From Congeria kusceri (Eukaryota > Mollusca > Bivalvia > Myida > Dreissenidae), in the NCBI GenBank assembly GCA_027627225.1, contig CM051034.1:13662480-13726479 (forward strand): DNA of 64,000 nt. The letters are read 5' to 3'. The position numbers and the translations under genes are program-made. The stretch's first letter is position 1; each line of letters starts with the position of its first letter. The notes under the pieces are model-generated. The model worked only from the letters and a program-made list of their open reading frames with translations, made no database searches and was not told where the DNA came from. This document shows, piece after piece, positions 11,421-22,948 of this stretch.

Positions 11421-13389
11421 CTTAGAAACATAGTGGTGAATTTTTAACGCTATGTAAGTGATACACGTGTTTTCCAAATTACCGATGGAAAGCGTTACAA
11501 ACGCTCTATATTTTTTATCCATTTCGATTGAGAGTTTTTATAAACAAGACTATATTTTCAATATTTTTTTGTCAGTAGTGTCTTTTTTTGTTTAAATATA
11601 TTGTATTTTTCTTTTTGGGATCTATGATACAAATTTTGAAAAACTTTCTATTCTATTAACAGGTCCTTGTATTCAAATAGTTATGCTGATTGGAAATACG
11701 CTAAATCTGGACTGAGGCAGTTTATCATTGCAATTTCTACAAAGTTGTATATTATTTTATGAGCACTGCTTGTAGGCACGAGAAACATCGCGATCGAATG
11801 TGTATGTATCAGAAAACAACTTAAAACATGTCACCAGTTAAATTTATTCATTTGTACAGTCCTTTATATATTCAATTATTTTGTTTAGTAATCATTCAAC
11901 CTTATCATTGCATTCAACGAAATTTAGATACTCATACGTATCAACAATATAATCTATTAAATGGAATGACCTAAACAGCGTACATATTTAAAATATTTAA
12001 ATCCACGTATTAAACCATTGATCTTGGCAAATGCGAAATAAATCTGTGTTGATCAACAAAGTCCCACGCCCACATTAAGAGCTTACAAAACATCACAAAT
12101 ATTTAAACATGAACTTAACTCATCGCTGTTTACACACAGTTTACTTTCAGGGATATCAGTTTTGTTTAATACACTCCCGCGTGCGTTTGATATTAAAACT
12201 TTATGGCACTTAATGTTACAATAGTATTCCATTAAATTTTAAGCGTCTTTAAGCGTTTTATTTTGAATTACTCGTATATGTACTAAACATGATATATGAA
12301 CATACAATTCCACGCGATACACTACGACAAGGAAATATATTATAAGCAAACACAAACGTGTAAATCATTGTGCTCTATAGTTACATTATTTACACAATGA
12401 CATGCATATATAGTGTTGTTTTAATTATAATTTAATTATAATTTCATATCAAAACACACATTTACACTTATGCAAATACGGATACTCCTTGGAAATTTTA
12501 GTAATCTCAATGTCTTTGTAAAATAAAATATTTTAAATTTTAATCTATATACGATGACTAATTGCATAGAAAGAAGTGTTTATTGAACTTGCCGTGTCAT
12601 CAGCGTAGGTTGCTACATGTAAAATGTTAATCTATGGTCCTGCTTTGTATAAAACATTTATCTACTGCAGAAACAAACTGCTGATAGGTCATTTCTGCTT
12701 CCTGCTCAAGCTGCAATGCTTAAAGCAAGGCTAGGTGCGTTATATAAAGTGTCGGTGTTAAATTTGAATATCGCCCTCAATACAAACATTGAATAAATTA
12801 GCTCTCTTAATGTCCTTGTTTATGATACTTGTTAAATTGAATTTTATATCATTCGCTAGTATAAATCATAAGCTTGCGTCAAAGGCATACATCTCCAACA
12901 TGCATTGTGCATGAAAACGCAATAGTATGGAATTGATCACACAGATGCAGATTCATATGTTTGGGACATATTTTAGCCCCGTTAAAGACAATACGCAATA
13001 ATGGACCTAATACATAAATCATGGTTGTCAATTATGGATTCTTCCTAGCAGTAAATAACCTCCATTAAACTCGAAAAAAACTATTTAGACGTGCATTTAA
13101 GTTATGCCTTTTTATGTTGTATGCATTTAATATAAAAATTTGGCACTTGCACTTTGAACCTGTACGAATACATGCATACATGTATAGTAGTTATCATTAG
13201 TAGTTCGCACTTTAAAACAAATTAATTCCCGAACAAATGTGTTAAGATTATGCTTCAATACGTAAACTATTTTTGGCCTAACATTCTTTATTAATCCGTT
13301 ATTAGGATTTCTATCTATTAATCGGCAATTTCATCGCATTAATAACCAGTTATCTAGTTCCAAAAACATCCGAACGATTGCTATAAACA
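11421..13389. other. Intergenic, nothing recognised
   Basis: AT-rich sequence upstream of the KY-like gene. No repeat family, coding exon or RNA gene could be supported. Promoter elements of the downstream gene could lie here, but nothing specific is visible. Confidence 0.4.
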
Positions 13390-13607
13390 CTGAATTGGCA
13401 TTCAGGAGAAATGATACGCGCTTCGAATCGGTTATACATCTCGTGGAGGGTTGCTATTTTAAGAAATGCGCCGACAAGCATTCTGGAGCAGCGATATCTC
13501 GCTTACAAGATAGATGTATCACCATCAAAAAGCGTATATCATTCGTATCGCTGTCAGAGGAAGTTACAGGATGACTCGCTTCCTTCATCTGATAAGCCCA
13601 TCTACAG
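13390..13607 (+). other. Possible 5' UTR exon of the KY-like gene
   Basis: A good splice donor, CTACAG|GTAACT, lies at 13607/13608. The sequence before it is less AT-rich than its surroundings and contains a 66-codon frame from 13411. If joined to the acceptor at 14248, that frame runs into a stop after a few codons and is out of phase with the KY-like ORF. It would therefore be an upstream ORF at most and not part of the protein. The left limit is a guess. Transcript data would decide. Confidence 0.25.
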
Positions 13608-14228
13608 GTAACTTCATACACTGTGGGATGTACGTATATACGACTGAGCTATGTGTTCTATAGATGATAGATTGTATTACTTGTTTCCATTTATTTATTG
13701 ACTTTACTCATTGACCTTCGGTTAACTAGTCAATTTATAGCTAATTACTATTAAATTAATACTAGCCATAAACTACCTAATTATACGAGAAATTACGTAT
13801 TCTTCTGCTAAATTTGTCGCTCAAAAATTGCACCTAGCAATTGAAACTGAAAATAAGCTATGAAAATATGAGCTATAGATTATTCCAATAGTTTCATTAA
13901 CATAATGTCCTTAATGAGCTTTATATTTGTAAAAAGTGTTATTTAAAACGGCATCTATTTCCAAGCGTAACTGCAAACTAGTGAAATAAAAGTAATGCAA
14001 CGTGCCAAAAATAATTAAATTTGATTAAAATTCAACGAAGCTGAACCTACTAAAAGATTTGAGCGTATACCTTTCATGTGTGGTATTTTGCAGTACATGC
14101 ACATTAAACCTGTACTATAAACTGTACCATTTTATTCTTTAAACGGCTTCACGGCTTTGAATCTACCTGTATTATCACGAGTTTTGCGTACCTCGATCTG
14201 CGTCTACCCACCCACAGCCCACTTACCT

Positions 14229-14248
14229 GTTACTTTACTTCTCCACAG
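14229..14248 (+). promoter_or_regulatory. Splice acceptor before the KY-like coding exon
   Basis: A pyrimidine-rich tract, TGTTACTTTACTTCTCCACAG, ends in AG at 14247-14248, 120 bases before the ATG. It implies that the coding exon begins at 14249 and that a 5' UTR intron lies upstream. Confidence 0.55.
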
Positions 14249-14368
14249 ACCATCAAGGCGTTACGTAGGGTAAAGCGGAAATCAAATTATCCGAAAGTGC
14301 AGCGTTTGCTATAGCTATTGACGCTTAAATTGTTGGGATAGATACAGTGTACCGGAGATTTAAACACG

Positions 14369-15034
14369 ATGTCTGAGAAACCAGAGCTTCCACTTGGATA
14401 TTTAGGAGTCCAGCCTAAATTTAGTGAACTGGGCCTGTCAGCGTTGAGCCACATCGAGCCGGAAATTCGCACCAATGACAACCAGATTGAGATCAAACTG
14501 AAATGCAAAGACCCTCTGAAGGTTACACACCAGCTTATCAACTGCAGAACGGATGAGGAGAAATCAGAATACGTGTTCACGCAAACCCTCCACGGCGTCA
14601 TCTCCTTCATTATCAGCCTCCCAGAATCCGGATACTACAAATTCCAAATCTTTGCTCTGCCTGCACACGATGACAGCAAATCTCTACCGAACGTATACAA
14701 CTATCTGATCAACTGTGTACGGGCGTTGCAGCCGGCCTTCAAATTCCCGAAACAGTACGCCCAATGGAAGGACGGGTGCTACCTGCACGAGCCGCTCGTC
14801 CTCCACAAGGACGCTCCCTTGCGTAACGTCCTGTTTAAGGTCATCATCCCAGGCGCCAACGCGGTAGCCGTCGTAGCGGACGGCGAGTGGTTTCACTTGG
14901 AAAAGAAGGGCAACCATTTTGAAGGGAAGGCCAACCTAGAACCATTCAAAGGCAAAGATACAAAAGTCACTCTAAACGCCAACTGTGGATCCGATGAATC
15001 CAAGTACTCTACGATGCTGGAGTATCGCATCTAA
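14369..15034 (+). CDS. KY/hillarin-family protein of two Ig-like domains
   Basis: This is a 221-residue protein in one uninterrupted coding exon. Two consecutive domains match the C-terminal Ig-like (KY-type) domains of kyphoscoliosis peptidase/hillarin proteins. Domain 1 (about 7-115) opens with LPLGYLGVQPKF. Domain 2 (about 118-221) has FPKQYAQW (126-133), PGANAVAVVADGEW (161-174), HLEKKG (176-181) and ends YSTMLEYRI. Family members normally place these after a transglutaminase-like domain with a Cys-His-Asp triad and act at muscle or cytoskeletal attachment sites. Here that domain is absent. The ATG is supported by an in-frame TAG at 14339 in the same exon, after the acceptor at 14248. No signal peptide or membrane segment is seen, so it is probably cytoplasmic. 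It is clearly less AT-rich than its surroundings. A catalytic function is unlikely. It could be a stand-alone paralogue or a split-off 3' part of a larger KY gene. Confidence 0.85.
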   Translation: MSEKPELPLGYLGVQPKFSELGLSALSHIEPEIRTNDNQIEIKLKCKDPLKVTHQLINCRTDEEKSEYVFTQTLHGVISFIISLPESGYYKFQIFALPAHDDSKSLPNVYNYLINCVRALQPAFKFPKQYAQWKDGCYLHEPLVLHKDAPLRNVLFKVIIPGANAVAVVADGEWFHLEKKGNHFEGKANLEPFKGKDTKVTLNANCGSDESKYSTMLEYRI

Positions 15035-15609
15035 AGAGAAAAACTGTTTAGTATTGACCTTTGCTATTATTTGCTCATAGCATTTTCGCTATTGTTATAT
15101 ACACTGCTTTTGAGTGTCTGTCTTGACTCATATTTGATTAACACACTTATAATATACTCGAATGGTTGATAATTGTTTGTGCGGAACACCTAACGAGGAC
15201 ATGTATCGTTTTTTTCATATAATTGGCTCAAACAAACGTCTGTAGAGGGACTTTCAGATAACAAGCGTGTTTTTGTTATTTCACTGGATGGATAATTTTG
15301 TTCGAGACTTTGAAGATTATTTGTCAGACAATATCGTTCAACCGAGATGAGATGAGATTGTACAGTAAACTGACACTGAAAGTAATGAATTATGAAAATA
15401 GTTCTGAGCACAGTCATGTTAGCATATCAGTATCCACGTTCTATGACTTCGAAAATACTGATTAAACAATGCTTATTTTTTATGTTTGTGGATAGTATAT
15501 AAATGACACGTATGTGGCAATATATCTTTAATAACTCTAATTCATTGATATTGCCCTGTTAGTAAAAAAGCTTGGATACTTTGATACCTTTTCAAAATAT
15601 ATACTTAGC

Positions 15610-15704
15610 AATAAATTAGACCATATATATTGGATAATTTGTGAATAAACAGCTGTAGGGGCGTTGTGTGTTTCTTATTGCTGTATTGTTAAAACAGGAA
15701 TAAA
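15610..15704 (+). terminator. Candidate polyadenylation signals of the KY-like gene
   Basis: AATAAA occurs at 15610-15615, 15644-15649 and 15699-15704, about 0.6-0.7 kb after the stop codon, in AT-rich sequence. Any of them could end the transcript. In such AT-rich DNA the motif also arises by chance. Confidence 0.35.
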
Positions 15705-17760
15705 ACAGTTAGTATTTTGGTACATCTATATTACATAGTTAAAATATACACTTTCCAGTGGTTAAAATGTGAAGAAATATTTTTGCAAGCAAATAATATA
15801 CCACCTGATCAATTCAAGAAACATTTAAGATTAAATAGACATTGCGATTTGACTTTGTTGTTTCACGTTTTGGGTGACACGAAAATCAAAAGTAAAAATA
15901 GATCCATGACAGAAAACGAGAAATGGAAGTATCCTTTTAAACTAAATAGTTGTTTAAGGCAAGTGACCAATGAACAAAACAACACAACACAACACAATAC
16001 AAACAGCACAAAAAAGCACACAAAACCCAAACTATGATGAAACCTTGAAACGAAGTGGAAGAGTCAACAGCAACAAAAAACTTGAGCACAAACACAAATA
16101 AAATAATAATAATAATGAGTGAACAGACGAAAAGTGCATCGACGACCAACATTAAAGCATTAATCTTTATCATGTATCGAAGAGAATGCACACATGAAAG
16201 CTTGGTATTCGCTGAGTGAGTAAAAATTCCTGAACCAGTTTGCTGTCAGTTTTGATCTATGACAACAGCTGAATATATACGACATATAATGTTAACGTCG
16301 ATGAAAAGAAAACAGCAAAGACGTCTAGTGAATTTGCAAGAACACCGTCTATTGGCACTAACCCATTTTACCTGGAAAACCAATTATTATTTGCCGTTCG
16401 GAAAAGGAACGAATTCCATTAAACACATTTTTTTTCTTGACGTTTTATCAATTAATGACTGGTATCTGCTTCGAGGTTTAAACAGCTTTTGTAGATACGC
16501 ACCTGGGTAAAAAACGGTTTACAGTAAGAACAAAACAGCACTTCGCGATACAATGGAATTCTTTCTAGTTTAATTTACTTGCACTTGTAATTTATCTAGA
16601 AATAACATTGTTAGTGTTCAACTTTAAGGAAGTGTCGAGAGCATATTTTGAAGACAAAAACCGCAACAATGCCTGTCTGTATCAAAGACCAAGCAAAATA
16701 GGTGCAAAACGTATGTTTAATAATATAATTCAGTTGGGATATGCTTATGTACACTATCGTCAAACCAGATAGCATACAGCCTCGTATTGGATGCCATCTG
16801 ATGTAAACATGTCAATCTAAAATGCCTATACTCTTTCCTATTTTTAGATAGCAGGGGATTTTTATCAGGAACACTATATTTCACAAGTCATGTCGCACAG
16901 ATGAATGATGCGGTGGTTAATTCAAACAGTAATTATATGATGGTACTTAAATATGTTTTTCATTTTGGATACACAAGCCCATTCCACAATCTTTACGTCA
17001 TATCACAGGACCGGTCTCAAATTTTCATCTTTGATGTTTGTAATACTTAAACACAATTCCTTTCAATTTTGCAGTTTATATTTAATTTGTTACTTATGCG
17101 TAGTTCACATTGAAATACCGACCTTCGTATGCATACTTTACATTAACATAGTCATCATGAAATGCAGAATGGTGTTATTCACCGCCACAATATAAGGTAG
17201 GAATAATGAGTGTAAATACATGCATCACTCTTATTCCTACACATAAACATATATGTAATTTGTCATAGAATACCATGTGAGGAATGTCTGTTATAAAGAC
17301 TCCACATTGTGCTGTTAGACGGCCAATAGATTATCGTGCAGATGTGTTGATGAGGTAAACAGTCTTTTCGTAATTAATAATTTAATACTACATGGGGAAT
17401 GAATTAAAATTATTAGGGTATACCAATAAGCAATAGGCATGAAATGACAAAAATGCAATTGCTAAAATGTTGGGAATGATATTGATCACTCCTGAGGATA
17501 CGTTTATTTTGCGATTAACTTACCTTGCAGTCATATTATATGCATAAACAAAGTATCTGGTAATTAGTTTAATCTAGTTGCAGTGCAATGTCGTATTAAA
17601 AAAAAATAGCACAACCCGATAGCGTCATTAATTGCCAGGGAACATACACAGGAATATGATGAACGCTTATTTCTATTTCAAATGTTATGAACTGAATGAA
17701 ATTAAAGTATATGCCTTACATTGTTGGATTATTAAAATTCAAATTAAGTGATGGTTACCG
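15705..17760. other. Intergenic, nothing recognised apart from simple repeats
   Basis: AT-rich. There is a short (AACAC)n-type simple repeat at about 15977-15998. The frame at 15717-16037 (106 codons) is low-complexity Asn/Thr/Lys-rich towards its end because it reads through this repeat. It has no recognisable domain and is not annotated as a gene. Confidence 0.4.
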
Positions 17761-17765
17761 ATGAT

Positions 17766-17965
17766 GTGCAAAGCACCCATCCAAAAGTAATAAATTATAT
17801 GCAAAGTGCGCATACCAAAGTCATTATTTCGATGTAAAAACATGTATACGAATGTCGTTAGTTCAATGCAAGGTATACGAACGTTATTGGATCCATGCAA
17901 AATACAAACAGGAAAAATCATTGGTTTAGTACAATATATGAAGGTCGTTAGACCAAAGCATAGAT
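17766..17965 (+). repeat. Degenerate ~33 bp minisatellite
   Basis: About five to six diverged copies of a unit resemble TGCAAAGTNCGCATACC followed by AAAGTCATTATTTCAA. Copies begin near 17768 (TGCAAAGCACCCATCC), 17801 (TGCAAAGTGCGCATACC), 17834 (TGTAAAAACATGTATACG), 17867 (TGCAAGGTATACG) and 17896 (TGCAAAATACAAACAGG). A stray related piece lies near 18210-18250. Short frames on both strands here are products of the periodicity. Confidence 0.55.
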
Positions 17966-17999
17966 TAATGTTAGTCTTTGGAAACAAACTGCTGAAACG

Positions 18000-19075
18000 G
18001 TGTTAAACATGTAAAGGTCGACAAATCCATCTTTTTGTCTTATCTTACCAAGTTACATTTCCTTGGGAGAGTTTTCAGATTTTTACTGTTACTGTCTTGA
18101 GCAAGATCAAAATGGAGAGCTGGTTATACATGGAGCAATGTAGGAGCAAAGTAACATAATACATGATGAATTCGATATTTGACAGAAACGACTGCATCAG
18201 TCTCTCCAAAGCAAAGTCATAATACGAAGGTCATTAATTCAATGCAGGTACGTGTACTGATGCCGCTAGCACAGTTTAGGCATAGTTTTGCTACGGATAA
18301 CTGATAGGATCCCTTGCTAATTTGACAAGACACATTGGTATCCTACAAATGACCCTAGAAAATTAGCGTGCTTATCAACCAAAACCAGCCGTACATTTGA
18401 AATAATTTCGGTTCAGGGCAAGTGCAGTCCAATACAAGATTAGCTTCTCAATATACGGTTTGATAAATTAAGTATAAACTCTGTTCAAATTCCAGAGATG
18501 CCGAGCGACAGACACATATTAGTCCATTCCAATTTCACCAGTCGTGGAATATAGTGTAGACTTTGATTGAAACAACATCTATTAACTTTTATCGTAACGT
18601 AATTGGTTCAAGTTTGACTGATGTTATTTGAAATGGATAAATTTTTCTCTTGATACATACATGTTTAAGACTGATATAATACTTTAAAACGTATTTAGGT
18701 TTCGTCCGATAAGAATAGTAAATTTACAGACTTGAGGTACCTTAAAACCTAAATATAGTCTTAAATTAATGCGTAATAATTAATAAAAATTACTAGCTAA
18801 CGTTTTGTTTGCGTATTCGTACTGTCTTGCGAAAGTGTAAAATGATTATTATCAATAAGCAAATTTAAATGCAATACACGAACTTCCAATACATTGCATT
18901 GTTTGTGTGTGTGTCTATTTGTTTGGATTGTTAGAACATCATCCACAATAACACTAGAAACCACAATGACAAGTACTGTACATTACTATAAATATTACTA
19001 ATTCTACAAATACTATTTTTTTCAAAGAGTGAGCTATTGAAGTTTCAAGTACAATGTATTCGACCAATAGTGGTA
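18000..19075. other. Intergenic, nothing recognised
   Basis: AT-rich, with no domain-bearing frame, array or RNA gene seen. Confidence 0.4.
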
Positions 19076-19079
19076 CATC

Positions 19080-19800
19080 ATTAAGGAATACAGAGCATCA
19101 CGATATATCACAAATAGTAACACGTGTGTTGCACCATTTAAAACAAATCATTGTCAGCGAGTCACATTGTTTATAATTAGTTCAGTGATTAATTAGTTAA
19201 TATTAACATATTTAGGCGGATTATGTTTCAATAATGTACTTCTAATGATGCAATATAGCTTGAAATATTATTGTGACACAAAGTCAATATGTTATTATGG
19301 CTCGTTAGCAGCATTTAAAGCGCACCATTTGGTTACACATTCACACATTTTATATCGTGTCCCACGACTTTCGTACAAAGAAATTAACTACAACAACTGA
19401 AAAGATGCGCAATTCGGGTAATATTACATAATTTGCAGTACAATAACACTTAAAGCCGCTATGCTAAGTTATTGGAGTAGGAATTAAAGCATTCCTGATT
19501 GTTGTGCAAATTGTGTTTTGTATGCACAATTACAATGCATTTCATCCTCATTTGGATGAATGGGTAACAGTATGGCTCATTCACAGACGATTAATGTATT
19601 GTGTTGTAACTTGACAATGGCGTAGTCGGCGATTTCCACGCCAAATGTGAAATGTTGTCCGATGAGACGAAAAGTGTGTGTAGTTCTTTTGTTTAAGAGC
19701 CCCGTGTTTAAAGGCAAACAATATATTTTCATCCAGGGCACGATGCCGGATTTTTGCAAAACTGTCCAAGGATTTTGTTTGCGGAAGTGACAAATATATA
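19080..19800 (+). repeat. Left copy of a ~0.7 kb direct duplication
   Basis: This block shares ordered words with 20770-21460: ATATATCAC, GGATTATGTTT..AATGTACTTC, TATTATTGTGACACAAA, GCAGCA..TTTAAGCGC, ATATTACATAATTTGCA, TTGTATGCACAA, CACTTCATC-like, CAGTATGGCTCATTCA and a GATGAGACGAAAAGTGTGT-like word. The offset is about 1.65 kb and the copies are well diverged. No reading frame is conserved between them, so it is non-coding. Confidence 0.65.
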
Positions 19801-20769
19801 TTTCTTATTCAGTTGACAACTATATAACTTCATTCTCAATACAATACAAATTAGGAAAATAATTATACTCGCAACCACAGCAAGTCGGTATTGATAACAT
19901 CACCTGCAACAGCACCTGCATCGTCTAGTTATGCATTTCACCTTTAAGCAACACAACGATTTCCAGAACCAAACCGATTAACATTCTACACTTTGTAATT
20001 ACTAAGAAATATTTGCGCATGTCGAAAATGCCATGAAAAACATTGCAAAACACGTGGTTTTGTATTTTACTTGTTTTGGTTTGAATGTTCAGTTAATATT
20101 AATATAAATATGAACGCTATAACACAATCCTCATCCATTATTAGGCTAAAGACTTGTTTCAAACAATTAAAATTGAATGCAACTTACTTGCAACAGGTGT
20201 ATATTCAATGCATGTACTGGCCAACGTAGATTAACTAATGACGAAATCATGAATTGTGTTATTAACTGTTTTTAGTTTTTCCTATCTCATACCATAAGGT
20301 ATTCAAGGCTATACACCTGGAGCTTTCCTTTGTGTGAGAAAGGAAAATGTAAAAACAATTAATAATGATTGAAAATACACAGTTTAATTTTTATTCAAAT
20401 ATGAATTTTGTTGTCCATAATTGTATGCGGATATTTGAATGTTATTTCACTGAACTGTAAAAAAAACTGATTTTAACTAATATTAACAAACATTTCTTTA
20501 CAATAAATGGTTTTAATATTATCAATCTTTCTGCGAAGAGAAAAGTAATATAGTATGACGCCTACCTGAAGCAATTTAAAAGTTAAAACCCCCAAATACA
20601 GTACACTTATAAAATAATGCATTGACCTCCAATTCAAGAATTGAGTACCGTTGTATGTTGTTTGAAGTCAATTTACCAGAATATAATCTTTTATATGTGT
20701 ACTTAAACGTCATTATGCGTTAGGCATTTATTTTCCGTAAAAGTTTATAAAGACTTACTAAACAATATA

Positions 20770-21460
20770 CACTTTATCACAATATATCACACGCGACCAG
20801 ACAGTTGTTATGTTTTACTGTACTGTAACGTTGTGCTACCAATCATGGTTATTTAGTGGGTAACAATATCTATAGTTTCACTTATATTGTAGGATTATGT
20901 TTTATGAATGTACTTCAAAAGATTAAAAATCGAGCACATATTATTGTGACACAAACTAAACTATGATACAAATATGATTGTTTGGCAGCAACATTTTAAG
21001 CGCGTCGTTCTGTTGTCCTCCGACGAAGTACACTGGTTCAGATTTAATCGAGTCACAACTCTCTTATGCAAACAAATAAAGCACAACATCATGCAAAGAT
21101 GTACACATAGGATAGTATTACATAATTTGCAATACAAAAGCATTTGAAATCATTACGCAAATGTTCAGTCATTGAAGAGGAAATTAAATAATTATTGCGC
21201 AAATATTGTATTGTATGCACAAGTAAAATGCACTTCATCGTTATTTGGCTGAATACTTAACAGTATAGTTCATTCATACATGATTTAGTTATTACACAAC
21301 TACACCATTTACAACAGCAATTTCAAGGGTGAATGTGCAAACCTTTCCGCTGAGACAAAATTTGGTATATGTTTGTTATTTAAAGACCAACTTTAAATTC
21401 TAACCCAATACTGTTTTGTAAAGCTGTATGAAGATTTGTTCCGCAAATAATTTGACGATG
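20770..21460 (+). repeat. Right copy of a ~0.7 kb direct duplication
   Basis: This is the partner of 19080-19800. It has the same word order, for example GGATTATGTTTTATGAATGTACTTC-like at ~20892, TATTATTGTGACACAAA at ~20940, AGTATTACATAATTTGC at ~21114 and TTGTATGCACAAG at ~21213. It may be an old tandem duplication of a ~1.65 kb unit or two copies of an unrecognised transposable element. Confidence 0.65.
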
Positions 21461-22760
21461 ATACGCAGAATTTAGAACTTGCTGATACCAACACCTGCAG
21501 TTTTACACACAACACTCGTTTCAAAGTATATACATGGACATTATTGGACGATTGGCATGAACATAATCTTAATTCGTGTATACTTTGTATTCGTGCATAC
21601 TTTGTTTGGTAATTACCATGTGTGTCCATATGTCGAGGACGGTGTATCCATTTGTTTCTATGAATGCTCCGAATAACAGTCGTAAGTAGGGTTGTCAAAT
21701 CTTCTGAAAATCGTTACATTTTTATATTACAGACAACTTAGTCAGGTTTCACCACACACACAGTTTGCAATACAAATAATATAAAGACAATTTCCAGGAA
21801 TAAAACAATTACCATTCTGCGGGTATTTTTACTATTAAATTACATTATATTTTGTTCTTACATACACTTTAGTCAAAAATTAGCATTCCAATTTTATATT
21901 TAATATAATCATATGTATACCCGCAATCAACTGTCCATAACTGGCAATTGGTTTTCGGGTATTAACGTAAAAATATGTGATTCTTGGCATATACATGTAT
22001 AAGCAATTTTACTCAGTGTGTATGAATGTGTTATATATCATTCTTAAGTAAGAAAGCAAATTCTTATTTTGAAATGAGATTACGAAAACAAATGATTTAC
22101 AATTAATGCCAAAGCCATTAAGCCTAGGAAAACAAGTACAAGTCATATGTAAAATACCCATGTTCAACAACGTTAAGTTAAACATGAGCATCGTTTTGTT
22201 TTAGAGCAAATCCATATTGTTTTATACATCAGTTAATATATGACAGAAATGAAGACAAGCATGATTGTGTATTACTAAATAAGGTTTTGGCATGATCCCG
22301 CAAAAGCCTCCGAAAAACTTATTTTCTTGATAGCATTACATAGCAAGCTATTAACCAGAACTGGAAGGTTAGTGTGTTCAACATTAAACCTGTCAGCTCT
22401 TGGTGGATTTTTTGTGAGAATGTGTCTGTTTCAATTGCACGGGGTACATGAAGCAAGTGTGTATCCAGGAAATCTACCATTAGTGGGATACACTGACATC
22501 TTTTCGGAATATTTTATGAATAGTTTGAGGGCTTTACACAACATTATCTCAGTGCGCGAACGCTATTTACTGAAGACAAAACATGCATTTGTGTAATTTC
22601 GCAATTTTAAAACATATAACTTCTTCATTGCGCAGGGTGTATAGAGAGTTTGACAGATCGCCGAATTTTAATTATTGTCAATGCATTGTTTTTACAAAAA
22701 TGTGTTTTCTATGTCAATGAAATTATATTACATATTGCCATTAAACGTACAAAAATAACC
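21461..22760. other. Intergenic, nothing recognised
   Basis: An 89-codon frame lies at 22327-22596 and a 101-codon minus frame at 21393-21698. Neither shows a domain, a biased composition or splice context, so both are treated as chance. Confidence 0.4.
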
Positions 22761-22764
22761 AGTC

Positions 22765-22948
22765 GCAAATGTAGATGCAGACATATAGTAACTTATCGTG
22801 ATGCATATGGGGTGAATATAATAGGAGACGTAAAATCTTGTCCACGAATTAACATAGCAAATGTAGATGCAGACAGATATTAACTTATCGTGATGTTTAT
22901 GGGGTGAACATAATAAGAGACGTATAATCCTGTCAACGAATTAACAAC
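22765..22948 (+). repeat. 92 bp tandem duplication
   Basis: GCAAATGTAGATGCAGACA begins at 22765 and again at 22857. Each is followed by TAACTTATCGTGATG, TATGGGGTGAA and a GAGACGTA..AATC.TGTC.ACGAATTAACA-type run. The copies are much more alike than other repeats nearby, so the duplication is comparatively recent. Confidence 0.8.

Noticed and set aside
13411..13611. 66-codon frame as an N-terminal exon of the KY-like protein
   Set aside because: Joined at the visible donor (13607) and acceptor (14248) it meets a stop within about eight codons and is out of phase with the ORF at 14369. It can at most be an upstream ORF in a 5' UTR exon.
14287..14917. Minus-strand frames of 107 and 77 codons across the KY-like gene
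   Set aside because: They are shadows of the well-supported plus-strand KY-family ORF.
15717..16037. 106-codon frame downstream of the KY-like gene
   Set aside because: It has no recognisable domain and ends in simple-sequence Asn/Thr encoded by an (AACAC)n repeat. This is typical of chance frames in AT-rich DNA.
22327..22596. 89-codon frame
   Set aside because: There is no recognised family and no splice context, and the length is expected by chance here.
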